From JAWWPG01 sp038232255 (GTDB lineage: Bacteria > Actinomycetota > Actinomycetes > Propionibacteriales > Nocardioidaceae), in the NCBI GenBank assembly GCA_038232255.1, contig JBBSIF010000056.1, positions 1-14,942 on the forward strand: a stretch of DNA of 14,942 nucleotides, read 5' to 3'. Positions 5,212 through 13,580 of the stretch are shown here, piece by piece. Positions within the stretch are counted from its first letter, which is position 1. Each line of letters begins with the position of its first letter. The translations under genes were made by a program, and so were the position numbers. The notes under the pieces are model-generated. The model saw nothing but the letters and a program-made list of their open reading frames with translations, was not told where the DNA came from and did no database searches.

Positions 5212-7512
5212 ATGATGGAGCACGCCGGAGGCATCCGGCTGGCGGAACGCCTCAGTGGGAAGAAGATCCTGCTGACCGGCGTCACCGGCTTCGTCGGCGA
5301 GGCGCTGCTGCACCGCCTGCTGACCCAGACGCCCGACACCACCGTCGTCGTACTCGTGCGTGCACAGGCAGCGACAACGGCGCCCGACCGGGTCAAGGCG
5401 ATGCTCGCGAAGCCGATCTTCGCCGACGTCCTCAATGCGGCGGGCGGCGCCGACGCCCTCCTCGAGGAGCGTGTCGACGTGCTCGAGGGAGATCTGGAGG
5501 ACGTGCCGCCGCTGCCGCACGATCTCGACGCCGTCGTGCACTGCGCCGGCGACGTGTCCTTCGACCCGCCCGTCGACCAGGCCTTCACGACGAACATCGT
5601 CGGCACCCGCAACCTGCTGGCCCGCGTCGCCGACATCGGCCCGCACGTGCACTACGTCCACATCAGCACCGCGTACGTCGCAGGGCGGCGCCGTGGCCTC
5701 GTCCCGGAGCGCCGGGTCGAGCACGACGTGGACCTCGAGAGCGAGCTGGCCTGGGGGCTCGCGCAGCGCCAGACCATCGAGAACAGGTCACGGACAGCCT
5801 CGCACCTCGCGCAGCTGCGCGAGTCGGCAGAGAAGGAGCACGGCCGCGCGGGGCCGATGACGGCGGCCGCGGCGACGGAGGAGCGGCGTCGCGCCTGGGT
5901 CCGCGACGAGCTGGTGCGCACCGGGACCGAGCGCGCCCGAAGCCTCGGCTGGACCGACTGCTACACGTTCACGAAGGCTCTCGGAGAGCGCGTGGTCGAG
6001 GCCCACGCCGCCACCGCGCCGGTGACCATCCTCAGGCCCAGCATCATCGAGTCCGCGCTGGCGACACCGCATCCCGGCTGGATCGAGGGCTTCAAGATGG
6101 CGGAGCCGCTGATCCTCGCGTACGGCCGAGGCGAGCTGCCGGAGTTCCCGGCGGCGCCCGACCTCGTCGTCGACATCGTGCCGGTCGACCACGTCGTGGC
6201 CGCCATCGTCGCGGCGCTTGGTGAGACGCCCGAGGCGGGGACGCCGCGCTGGTACCACGTGTCGTCGAGTGCCAGGAACCCGCTGTCGTTCTTCCACCTC
6301 TACGCGATCGTGCGCGACTACTTCGCACGGAACCCCTTCGACATGGGCGGGCGCGGCGCGGTCCGGCTGCCGGAGTGGCGGTTCCCCGGCGCCCAGCACG
6401 TCCAGCGGCTGCTCGCCACGAGCGAGCGCGCCTACCAGGTCGCCGACTACGCGGTCACCCACGCGCCCCGGCACGACCGGACCCGGGAGCTCGCGCGCAA
6501 GCTCGAGGTCCAGCGTCGGCGCCTGGAGTTCCTGCGCCGCTACCTGGACCTCTACTGGGAGTACTCCCAGGCCGAGCTCGCGTTCTCCGACGAGCAGACG
6601 ATGGAGCTGTTCGCCGGCCTGCACGAGGACGACCAGGTGGCCTTCTCCTTCGACACCACCGTGATCGACTGGGACCACTACCTCGGCGGCGTGCACATCC
6701 CTGCCGTGACCGAGCCGTTGCGCCAGTACGACGTGGTGCGGCGCGCCCGCCAGGCCACGCCTTCCGCCGGCCCAGGCGCGCTGGACCCGCGCGACGGCTC
6801 GGAGCACCAGGTGGCCGCGCTGTTCGACATGGACGGCACCCTGTTGTCGTCGAACGTGATCGAGACCTACCTCTGGATGCGTCTGCAGGACCTCGACCCG
6901 GCCGAGCGGATCGGCGAGATCGGCCGCGCGGCCGCGCGCCTTCCCGGACTGGTCCGTGCGGAGCGGCGCGAGCGGGGCGGTTTCCTGCGCCTCGTCTACC
7001 GGGAATATGCCGGCGCCCGGCTGGACGACCTCAACGAGATCGCCGACCGCGTGCTCAGCGGCCACGTCCTCGCCCGGCTCTCACCGGCCGCGGTACGCCG
7101 GGTGCGTGAGCACCGGGCGGCGGGTCACCGGACCGTGCTGATCACGGGGGCGATCGCGCCGCTGACCCGGCCGCTGCAGCCGTTGTTCGACCACATCGAG
7201 GCGGCGCAGCTCTCCGTCGACAGCCGCGGGGTCTGCACCGGCTTCCTGGACAACCCGCCGTTGGTGGGGGAGTCGCGGGCCGCGTGGCTGCAGTCGTACG
7301 CCGCTGCGCACCAGCTCGACCTGCACCGCAGCTTCGCCTATGCGGACTCCCACTCGGACCTGCCCATGCTGCTCGCGGTCGGCAACCCCGTGGCGGTGCA
7401 GCCGGACATCACGCTCTACCGCCAGGCGAAGAAGAGCCGGTGGCCGATCGTGGACTGGTCGACGTCCGGCGCGGTGTCGCGCATGCTCGCCCCGGCTGGT
7501 GAGCGGGCATGA
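5212..7512 (+). CDS. Fatty-acyl reductase (SDR) fused to HAD-IB phosphatase
   Basis: A 766-residue two-domain fusion. Residues ~15-350 are an extended SDR of the fatty-acyl-CoA reductase (NAD_binding_4 / male-sterility) type. It has the nucleotide motif TGVTGFVG at 22-29, STAYV with Ser152, and the active-site YxxxK as Tyr251-Lys255. A linker of ~180 residues rich in Arg, Glu and aromatics (350-530) follows. The HAD-IB (SerB-like) phosphatase has DMDGT at 539-543 (nucleophile Asp539, acid Asp541), the Thr motif LITG at 643-646 and DSHSD at 712-716. Reduction of an activated fatty acid to aldehyde or alcohol, and removal of a phosphate, are the family expectations; the substrates are unknown. 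AGGGAG at 5201-5206 supports ATG 5212; ATG 5215 is equally possible. It is the first gene of a four-gene operon and overlaps the next by 4 bases. Confidence 0.85.
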   Translation: MMEHAGGIRLAERLSGKKILLTGVTGFVGEALLHRLLTQTPDTTVVVLVRAQAATTAPDRVKAMLAKPIFADVLNAAGGADALLEERVDVLEGDLEDVPPLPHDLDAVVHCAGDVSFDPPVDQAFTTNIVGTRNLLARVADIGPHVHYVHISTAYVAGRRRGLVPERRVEHDVDLESELAWGLAQRQTIENRSRTASHLAQLRESAEKEHGRAGPMTAAAATEERRRAWVRDELVRTGTERARSLGWTDCYTFTKALGERVVEAHAATAPVTILRPSIIESALATPHPGWIEGFKMAEPLILAYGRGELPEFPAAPDLVVDIVPVDHVVAAIVAALGETPEAGTPRWYHVSSSARNPLSFFHLYAIVRDYFARNPFDMGGRGAVRLPEWRFPGAQHVQRLLATSERAYQVADYAVTHAPRHDRTRELARKLEVQRRRLEFLRRYLDLYWEYSQAELAFSDEQTMELFAGLHEDDQVAFSFDTTVIDWDHYLGGVHIPAVTEPLRQYDVVRRARQATPSAGPGALDPRDGSEHQVAALFDMDGTLLSSNVIETYLWMRLQDLDPAERIGEIGRAAARLPGLVRAERRERGGFLRLVYREYAGARLDDLNEIADRVLSGHVLARLSPAAVRRVREHRAAGHRTVLITGAIAPLTRPLQPLFDHIEAAQLSVDSRGVCTGFLDNPPLVGESRAAWLQSYAAAHQLDLHRSFAYADSHSDLPMLLAVGNPVAVQPDITLYRQAKKSRWPIVDWSTSGAVSRMLAPAGERA

Positions 7513-8717
7513 TGCTCGCCTTGCAGATGTTCCGCTCGCTGCCCAGGCACCTGGCGGCGCGGGCAGTCGGAGGGCGCATCCCGGGGGTGCTGTCCGGCCC
7601 CGTGGCCCCGCTTCGCATGGTGACCATCGACGAACCCTCGATCGCCAGGGCCGGCTGGGCGCCGCTGCGCTCCCGGCTCTCGGGCATCTGCGGCTCCGAC
7701 CTCGGCGCGCTGTCGGGACGCACCAGCATGTACTTCTCGAGCCTCGTCTCGCTGCCGCTCGTGCCCGGCCACGAGACCGTCGCCGAGCTTCTCACTGACT
7801 GTGAGGACCTGCCCGCCGGCACCCGCGTCGTGCTCGACCCGATCCTGCAGTGCGCGGCGCGTGGGGTCGAGCCATGTGCGTCGTGCCAGGTCGGGTTGAC
7901 GAACCGCTGTGACCGGATCACCGTCGGGCACCTCCAGCCAGGCCTGCAGACCGGGTTCTGCGCCGACACCGGCGGAGGATGGGGGCAGCAGCTCAGCGCC
8001 CACCGCAGCCAGCTGCACGTCGTACCCGACGAGCTCAGCGACGAGCAGGCGGTGCTGATCGAGCCGATCGGCTGTGCGGTGCACACGGCGCTGCGGGCTC
8101 AGGTCGCCCGCGGCGAGCATGTGCTGGTCAGCGGCGCGGGGTCCGTCGGGCTGCTCACGACGCTGGCGCTGCGCTCGCTGACCGGTGCCGGCCAGATCAC
8201 CGTCGTCGCCAAGCATCCGCACCAGCGCGAGCTTGCCAAGGCGCTCGGAGCCACCGATGTCGTCGGTCCCGACGAGGTCCTGCGCGGCGTACGGCGCAGC
8301 ACGCAGGCCTTCCATGTGAAGCCGCAGATCGGCAGGTCCTACCTGCTGGGCGGTGTTGACGTCGCCATCGACGCCGTCGGGAGCCGGCAGTCGCTCGAGA
8401 CCGCCCTGCACGCCACCCGGGCCGGTGGCCGGGTCGTGATGTCCGGGATGCCTGGCGGCGCGGATCTCTCGGCCGCATGGTTTCGCGAGCTCGAGGTCGT
8501 GGGCTCCTACGCCTCCGCAGCCAGCGAGCCAGCTGCCGGCGGCCGCAGCGCCTTCGACCTCGCCACCGAGCTCGCTCAAGAGCCGGCGCTGAGCACCATC
8601 GCGTCGGCCGTCGTCAGCTACCCCCTGCACCGATGGCGCGAGGCGCTCGACCATGCACACTCGGCCGGCCGACTCGGCACCATGAAAGTCGCCTTCGACC
8701 CAAGGAGCAGCACGTGA
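7509..8717 (+). CDS. Zinc-dependent medium-chain dehydrogenase
   Basis: A 402-residue MDR-superfamily oxidoreductase. The expected catalytic zinc ligands are Cys61 in GICGSD, His88-Glu89 in GHE and probably Glu185 in IEPIG. A structural-zinc-like cysteine set (C115, C123, C126, C134) is present. The Rossmann motif GAGSVG at 209-214 binds NAD(P). MDR enzymes interconvert alcohols or polyols with aldehydes or ketones. Here the context suggests oxidation or reduction of a headgroup precursor, or of the product of the upstream reductase; the substrate cannot be read. The ATG lies in ATGA with the previous stop. The N-terminus carries ~30 extra residues before the fold, so ATG at residue 7 or 37 could be the true start. 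Confidence 0.88.
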   Translation: MMLALQMFRSLPRHLAARAVGGRIPGVLSGPVAPLRMVTIDEPSIARAGWAPLRSRLSGICGSDLGALSGRTSMYFSSLVSLPLVPGHETVAELLTDCEDLPAGTRVVLDPILQCAARGVEPCASCQVGLTNRCDRITVGHLQPGLQTGFCADTGGGWGQQLSAHRSQLHVVPDELSDEQAVLIEPIGCAVHTALRAQVARGEHVLVSGAGSVGLLTTLALRSLTGAGQITVVAKHPHQRELAKALGATDVVGPDEVLRGVRRSTQAFHVKPQIGRSYLLGGVDVAIDAVGSRQSLETALHATRAGGRVVMSGMPGGADLSAAWFRELEVVGSYASAASEPAAGGRSAFDLATELAQEPALSTIASAVVSYPLHRWREALDHAHSAGRLGTMKVAFDPRSST

Positions 8718-10294
8718 GCCGCCCAGGTTTCGTTCTCGAGGTGGACGACCGGACCCCGCCCATCATCGTGCACGAGGGAGAGGGCTTCCGCCTCGAGCAC
8801 TTCCCGCTGGGGACGCGAGTGATCTACCCGCCGGAGTCGCTGCCCGCCGTACCCGACGTCGACGCTGCCATCCAGGACGCACTGCTCCACCCCGAGGGTG
8901 CCGCCCCGCTGCCCGAGCTGCTGCGGCCGGGGATGCGGCTCACCATCGCGTTCGACGACGTGTCGCTCCCGCTGCCGCCGATGCGCAAGCCGGACATCCG
9001 CCAGCGGGTCATCGAGGCGGTCCTCACCATGGCGGCCGACGCCGGCGTCGACGACGTCCAGCTGATCAGCGCCAACGCGCTGCACCGGCGCCTCACCGCT
9101 GCCGAGCTCAAGGACATCGTGGGGGAGCGGGTCTTCCGGTCGTTCTACCCGCAGGGACTGCTCTACAACCACGACGCGGAGGATGCCGCCAACCTGCTGC
9201 ACGTCGGTCTCACCGACCACGGCGAGGACGTCGAGATCAACCGGCGCGCAGCCGAGTCGGACCTGCTCGTCTATGTCAACGTCAACCTTGTCGCGATGGA
9301 CGGCGGGCACAAGTCGGTGCCGATCGGGCTGGCGTCGTACCGGAGCCTGCGGCACCACCACAACAGCAAGACGATGGTGGCGTCGCACTCCTTCATGGAC
9401 CACGAGAAGTCGCACCTGCACCACTCCGCGTGGCGGATGGGGAAGATGCTCGCTGAGCACCTCGACATCTTCACGATCGAGACGACCCTCAACAACAACG
9501 TGTTCCCGTCTCCTTACGAGTTCCTGCAGAAGCGCGAGTGGGAGTGGAGCATCAAGGACCAGGCGTCGATGCTCGCCGTACGACGTGGGCTGGCCGTGGC
9601 GCCCGACCGGGTGCGGCACAAGCTGTACCAGGACCTGCGGGCGCCGTACGGGCTGACGGGGGTGCACGCCGGGGAGACCGAAGCCGTGCACGGCAAGACG
9701 CTCGCGAACGTGCACCGCCAGCAGCTGGTCGACGTGCAGGGCCAGTCGGACGTGCTGGTGATGGGCGTGCCGTACCTGGGGCCCTACAACGTGAACTCGA
9801 CGATGAACCCGATCCTCGCGACCTGCATGGGCCTCGGCTACTACTTCAACTCCTATCGGGGCCAGCCGATCGTCCGCAAGGGCGGGGCGGTGATCCTCTA
9901 CCACCCGGTGAAGCCCGCCTTCAACCAGCTGCACCACCCGAGCTACGTGGACTTCTACGAGGAGGTGCTCTCGGAGTCCACCGACCCGGCGGGCATCGAG
10001 GCCAAGTACGAGCAGCAGTACGCGATGGATCCTTGGTACATCCACCTCTACCGCACCTCGCACGCCTACCACGGGGTCCATCCGTTCTACATGTGGTACT
10101 GGGCGGCGCACGCGATGGACCACGTCGACGAGGTCATCTGGGTGGGGGCGGACCGCGGCGCCGTACGACGGCTGGGGTTCCGGGCGGCGTCGAGCCTCGC
10201 CGACGCGCTGGAGATGGCGTCGGGCACCGTCGGCAGCGCGCCGTCCATCACGTTCATGCACAATCCGCCGCACATGATCGCGGACGTGCACTGA
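8714..10294 (+). CDS. Divergent LarA-like (DUF2088) hydroxyacid racemase homologue
   Basis: A 526-residue protein related to LarA, the nickel-pincer lactate racemase family, but about 100 residues longer than typical LarA. Matching motifs are DDVSLPLPP (81-89) where LarA has a DxTR-P-type loop, NALHRRLT with His124, DGGHK with Lys200 (the cofactor-linking lysine in LarA, as I recall it), and HHH at 214-216. The canonical Arg of the first loop is Leu here, and the metal-ligand His expected ~10 residues before Lys200 appears absent. The family racemises or epimerises 2-hydroxyacids, so this member may have a new substrate or have lost Ni-pincer chemistry. GTG 8714 overlaps the previous stop (GTGA) and has AAGGAG at 8702-8707. 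No larB, larC or larE cofactor genes are nearby. Confidence 0.8.
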   Translation: MSRPGFVLEVDDRTPPIIVHEGEGFRLEHFPLGTRVIYPPESLPAVPDVDAAIQDALLHPEGAAPLPELLRPGMRLTIAFDDVSLPLPPMRKPDIRQRVIEAVLTMAADAGVDDVQLISANALHRRLTAAELKDIVGERVFRSFYPQGLLYNHDAEDAANLLHVGLTDHGEDVEINRRAAESDLLVYVNVNLVAMDGGHKSVPIGLASYRSLRHHHNSKTMVASHSFMDHEKSHLHHSAWRMGKMLAEHLDIFTIETTLNNNVFPSPYEFLQKREWEWSIKDQASMLAVRRGLAVAPDRVRHKLYQDLRAPYGLTGVHAGETEAVHGKTLANVHRQQLVDVQGQSDVLVMGVPYLGPYNVNSTMNPILATCMGLGYYFNSYRGQPIVRKGGAVILYHPVKPAFNQLHHPSYVDFYEEVLSESTDPAGIEAKYEQQYAMDPWYIHLYRTSHAYHGVHPFYMWYWAAHAMDHVDEVIWVGADRGAVRRLGFRAASSLADALEMASGTVGSAPSITFMHNPPHMIADVH

Positions 10295-11253
10295 TGGCGG
10301 GTGCGGGAGCTGTCCGCGGCGGCGTCGACGACGTCCGCACGGTCGCACGAGGGTGGCGGTGGGGCCGTCGCTCACTCGTGCCCCGCTCGGCGGAGCAGTA
10401 CGTCGAGGAGCGGGAGGCGGGTGTCTTCTCCACCTCCTGGTCGCGGACGGCTGCTGCGACGGCTGTGCGTGAGGTGGCGCAGAAGGGCGCCTTGGAGCCG
10501 CTGTTCCGCTCCCAGGTGCGCCCGTACGTCGAAGGCCTCGACGTGCTCAGCCGGGTCAGCGGCCCGGTGATCTTCGTCGCCAACCACGCCTCCCACCTGG
10601 ACACTCCGCTGCTCCTGTTGTCGCTGCCCGACGAGTGGCGGCGCCGCACCGCGGTGGCGGCCGCCGCCGACTACTTCTTCGACACCTGGTGGCGGGCGGT
10701 CGGGTCGGCGCTGATCTTCAACACGTTCCCGATCGAGCGGCGAGGGGGCTCGTTGGCCGCCACCCCGGCAGAGGTGCTCGCCGAGGGCTGGAACCTCGTC
10801 GTCTTCCCCGAGGGCACCCGCTCCCCGGACGGCTGGCTCGGCCGCTTCCGCACCGGCGCGGCCCGGCTCGCCGTCGAGAGCTCGGTGCCGGTGATCCCAG
10901 TCGCGCATCGCGGCACGTTCGCGGCGATGCCGCGCGGGCAGGGGTGGCCCAGCCCCGGGCGGCGGACCGTCACCGTGCGGTTCGGCGAGCCGCTGCGGCC
11001 GGCCGACGGCGAGGCGGCGCGGGACTTCGCCCTGCGGATCCGCGACGGGGTCGCCGCACTGCTCGACGAGGACGCCACGACGTGGTGGGACGCGCGCCGC
11101 CGGGTCGCGCGTGGTACGACGCCCGACCCGGCAGGTCCGGACATCGCGCAGTGGCGCCGCGTCTGGACGCAGGCCGCGTCGCCGCATGCGGGCGGCTCCG
11201 CAGCACGCCGCTCGCTGTCCTGGCGGCGGTTGGCCCGCGCCTCCCGCCCCTGA
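10294..11253 (+). CDS. PlsC-family acyltransferase (1-acylglycerol-3-phosphate type)
   Basis: A 319-residue acyltransferase of the LPLAT/PlsC superfamily. The catalytic NHxxxxD motif is NHASHLD with His98 and Asp103. The acceptor-binding motif FPEGTRS is at 171-177, and VPVIPV at 198-203 is the family's fourth block. No transmembrane helix is evident; membrane association could come through the Arg-rich N- and C-terminal ends. It would transfer an acyl chain to a lysophospholipid or another alcohol acceptor. ATG 10294 overlaps the previous stop as TGATG, implying translational coupling in the operon. As last gene it is the natural final step of the proposed lipid pathway. The family is secure; the acceptor is unknown. 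Confidence 0.92.
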   Translation: MAGAGAVRGGVDDVRTVARGWRWGRRSLVPRSAEQYVEEREAGVFSTSWSRTAAATAVREVAQKGALEPLFRSQVRPYVEGLDVLSRVSGPVIFVANHASHLDTPLLLLSLPDEWRRRTAVAAAADYFFDTWWRAVGSALIFNTFPIERRGGSLAATPAEVLAEGWNLVVFPEGTRSPDGWLGRFRTGAARLAVESSVPVIPVAHRGTFAAMPRGQGWPSPGRRTVTVRFGEPLRPADGEAARDFALRIRDGVAALLDEDATTWWDARRRVARGTTPDPAGPDIAQWRRVWTQAASPHAGGSAARRSLSWRRLARASRP

Positions 11254-11297
11254 CCTCGGCCGCCGCCCCCGCCAAGTCCGCCAAGCGCCAAGCGCAC

Positions 11298-11396
11298 GCC
11301 ACGACGCGCCACGCGCCCCACGCGCCACGCGCCACGCGCGCCAAGATCCACGCGCCATGAGCGCCCCACGCGCCACGCGCACGCGCGCCAAGATCC
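11298..11396. repeat. GC-rich low-complexity tract with 47-base tandem duplication
   Basis: The stretch is built from CCACGCG-like words. A block ending ACGCGCGCCAAGATCC occurs at 11334-11349 and again at 11381-11396, an exact 16-base match at 47-base offset. The ~19 bases before it match too, apart from a 2-base difference. This looks like a slipped-strand tandem duplication. The second unit runs straight into the left arm of the first family B repeat, so GATCC is shared between them. No gene is supported in 11254-11628 on either strand. Confidence 0.65.
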
Positions 11397-11432
11397 GACG
11401 GCCGAGTTGTCTGGGCAGTCTCACCGTCGGAT
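11393..11432. repeat. Short inverted repeat, family B copy 1
   Basis: Arms ATCCGACGG (11393-11401) and CCGTCGGAT (11424-11432) are perfect over 9 bases around a 22-base centre containing GGGCAGTCTCA. It repeats almost unchanged 63 bases further on, and in reverse orientation at 14762-14801. The CAGTC followed by CCG in the right arm resembles the family A elements. Confidence 0.75.
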
Positions 11433-11455
11433 GTCTGTCGCCGCGCCGCGCAAGG

Positions 11456-11495
11456 ATCCGACGGCCGGGTTGTGTGGGCAGTCTCACCGTCGGGT
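11456..11495. repeat. Short inverted repeat, family B copy 2
   Basis: Arms ATCCGACGG (11456-11464) and CCGTCGGGT (11487-11495) have one mismatch. The 40-base element differs from copy 1 at only three positions by eye. Copies 1 and 2 are tandem and lie 130-240 bases upstream of the gamma-glutamyltransferase start, so they may affect its leader or promoter. Confidence 0.75.
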
Positions 11496-11628
11496 CTTGC
11501 GCAGGTTCTTTCCGCTGGGTGGGGTCAGGGGCTGAGAGCGGCGTAGCCATTGCGCCGAGACGCCGGTGGCGAGAGAGTGAGGAGCGATAGCCTCGGCGCA
11601 CCGTCCCCTCGCCTCCCAGGAGGACCAC

Positions 11629-13530
11629 ATGCACCACATGAGCTTCCGTCGCCGTACCCTCCTGATGACCGCGAGCGCGCTCGCGGTCAGCGCCGCGGCG
11701 TTGCCCGGAACCGGTCCCGTCGCCACCGCCCAGGTGGTCGGCACCGCCGCAGTCGCGAAGGCCCAGCAGCCCGTCGCCACCGGCCGGGGCGGCGCGGTGT
11801 CCTCTGTCGACCTGGACGCCTCGCGAGCCGGGATCGACGTACTGCGTCAGGGGGGCAACGCGATCGACGCGGCCGTGGCGGTGGCGTCGACGCTGGGCGT
11901 GACCGAGCCGTACGTCGCTGGCCCGGGTGGCGGCGGCTTCATGGTGATCTACCTGGCGGACCAGCACAAGGTGGTGACCATCGACGGCCGGGAAGCCTGT
12001 CCGGCGGCCTGCACCCCAAGGCTCTTCGTGGAGAACGGCCACCCGCTCAACTTCGAGGCGGCCCGCCACTCCGGACTGGCGGTCGGCGTCCCCGGCATGG
12101 TCGGGACCTGGGCGGATGCGGCCCGCCGGTTCGGCACCCTGGGCCTGGCCGCCGACCTGCAGCCGGCCATCCGCCGGGCCGAGCAGGGGTTCCGCATCGA
12201 CAACACGTTCGTCCAGCAGACGAAGGAGTCGCTGGACGTCCTGCGCGCGTTCACCGCGAGCCGACGGATGTTCCTCGGGCAGGACGGCAAACCACTCCCG
12301 GTGGGCACCATCTTGACCAATCCCGACCTGGCGCACACCTACCGTCTCATCGCCCAGCGGGGCAGCGACGCCTTCTACGACGGACCCATCGGTGACGCGG
12401 TGGTCGATACCGTGCGGCACCCGGGCACCGCGCCGCACTCGCCGCTACGTGTCCGTCCCGGCATCATGACGCCGGAGGACCTCGCAGCCTATGAGCCGCG
12501 GCGCCCGGCTCCTACCCAGGTGGGTTATCGCGGCTACCACGTCTACGGCATGCGACCCCCGTCGTCGGGGGGTACGACAATCGGCGAGGCGCTCAACATC
12601 CTTTCCGGCTACGACATGTCGCACGAGAGTCGGACGCTTGCCCTGCACCACTACCTGGAGTCGCTTCGCTACTCCTTCGCCGACCGCAACCGGTACATCG
12701 GCGACCCCCGGTTCAGCGCCGTACCGGTGGAAGCCCTCCTCGACCCGCGCTATGCGGACACCCGGCGCTGCCACATCACCGGTACGGCGGCCGAGAGCCC
12801 GGTCCCGCCAGGAGACCCGTACCACCTCGGCCAGGGGTGTGGCAACGCGTCAGCGGGAGTGGCGAGCGTCGAACACGAGCAGTCGACGAACCACCTGGTG
12901 ACCGCCGACCGGTGGGGCAACGTGGTGAGCTACACCAACACCATCGAGCAGATCGCCGGCACGGGAATGACCGTCCCCGGCTACGGCTTCCTGCTCAACA
13001 ACGAGATGACCGACTTCGACTTCGTGCCGCTTGACCCGAAGGTGCCCGACCCCAACCTCCCGGGAGCCGTCAAACGGCCACGGTCGAGCATGAGCCCGAC
13101 GATCGTGCTCCGCGACGGACGGCCGATCTTCGCGGTGGGCAGCCCGGGCGGGGCGACCATCATCACGACGGTGCTGCAGATCCTGATCAACCACATCGAC
13201 TTCGGCATGTCCCTCGAGCAAGCGATCGCGGCGCCCCGCGTGGGGAACGCGAACACGCCGACGAGCTACGCGGAGAAGGAGTTCCTCGACACCCGGGTCG
13301 CACACCTGCTGCACAGCAGGCACGGGCAGGACTTCACCGAGGTCACCGGACCGCAGCCGATCGACCGCGTCATCGGCGCCGCGACCGGCGTGCAGATTCT
13401 CGGCAAGAACCTGTTCCGCGCGGCCGCCGAGCCGCGCCGGCGAGGTGGCGGATCCGCCCTGGTGGTCTACCCGTGCAAGGGGCCGTCCTCGACGGGACCC
13501 CAAGCGGCCGGGCCAACCTGTCCCCGATAG
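11629..13530 (+). CDS. ggt: Gamma-glutamyltransferase, exported
   Basis: A 633-residue Ntn-hydrolase that hydrolyses or transfers the gamma-glutamyl group of glutathione-like compounds; in actinobacteria poly-glutamyl compounds or ergothioneine intermediates are also candidates. The N-terminus is a signal peptide with FRRRTLLM (Tat-like, though short of a full consensus), a hydrophobic run and ATA-Q near residue 34. Self-cleavage is expected before Thr420 in STNHLVT. Substrate residues are Arg121-Glu122, SSMSP at 486-490 and GSPGG at 504-508, all conserved. Four cysteines (124, 128, 381, 404) and a C-terminal pair (616, 631) could form disulfides outside the cell. AGGAGG at 11618-11623 supports ATG 11629; TAGCCT at 11588-11593 is a weak -10. 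Confidence 0.95.
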   Translation: MHHMSFRRRTLLMTASALAVSAAALPGTGPVATAQVVGTAAVAKAQQPVATGRGGAVSSVDLDASRAGIDVLRQGGNAIDAAVAVASTLGVTEPYVAGPGGGGFMVIYLADQHKVVTIDGREACPAACTPRLFVENGHPLNFEAARHSGLAVGVPGMVGTWADAARRFGTLGLAADLQPAIRRAEQGFRIDNTFVQQTKESLDVLRAFTASRRMFLGQDGKPLPVGTILTNPDLAHTYRLIAQRGSDAFYDGPIGDAVVDTVRHPGTAPHSPLRVRPGIMTPEDLAAYEPRRPAPTQVGYRGYHVYGMRPPSSGGTTIGEALNILSGYDMSHESRTLALHHYLESLRYSFADRNRYIGDPRFSAVPVEALLDPRYADTRRCHITGTAAESPVPPGDPYHLGQGCGNASAGVASVEHEQSTNHLVTADRWGNVVSYTNTIEQIAGTGMTVPGYGFLLNNEMTDFDFVPLDPKVPDPNLPGAVKRPRSSMSPTIVLRDGRPIFAVGSPGGATIITTVLQILINHIDFGMSLEQAIAAPRVGNANTPTSYAEKEFLDTRVAHLLHSRHGQDFTEVTGPQPIDRVIGAATGVQILGKNLFRAAAEPRRRGGGSALVVYPCKGPSSTGPQAAGPTCPR

Positions 13531-13534
13531 TCGC

Positions 13535-13580
13535 AACGTCCGCCCGTTCGGGCGCTGTTGGCTGCGTCTGCGCGGACGTT
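13535..13580. terminator. Nested inverted repeat between convergent genes
   Basis: Outer arms AACGTCCGC (13535-13543) and GCGGACGTT (13572-13580) are perfect over 9 bases. An inner palindrome CGCCCG-TT-CGGGCG lies at 13541-13554. It falls between the ggt stop and the stop of the minus-strand gene, which it overlaps by two bases (13579-13580). A bidirectional terminator is the simplest reading, though no T-tract follows on either strand. The outer architecture (9-base arms, 28-base centre) resembles families A and B, but the bases differ. Confidence 0.5.

Noticed and set aside
8618..10375. Long minus-strand open frame opposite the LarA-like gene
   Set aside because: Val/Arg/His-rich low-complexity text, opposite a gene with clear family motifs; a GC artefact.
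11254..11360. Lys/Ala/His-rich + strand reading through the CCACGCG tract, resembling a histone-like tail
   Set aside because: The text arises from the repeat itself and lies in a different frame from plsC, with no start or ribosome site.
10372..12438. 688-codon minus-strand frame spanning plsC, the repeats and ggt
   Set aside because: It is antisense to two secure genes and runs through a tandem repeat; there is no domain, and the stop-poor frame is explained by GC content.
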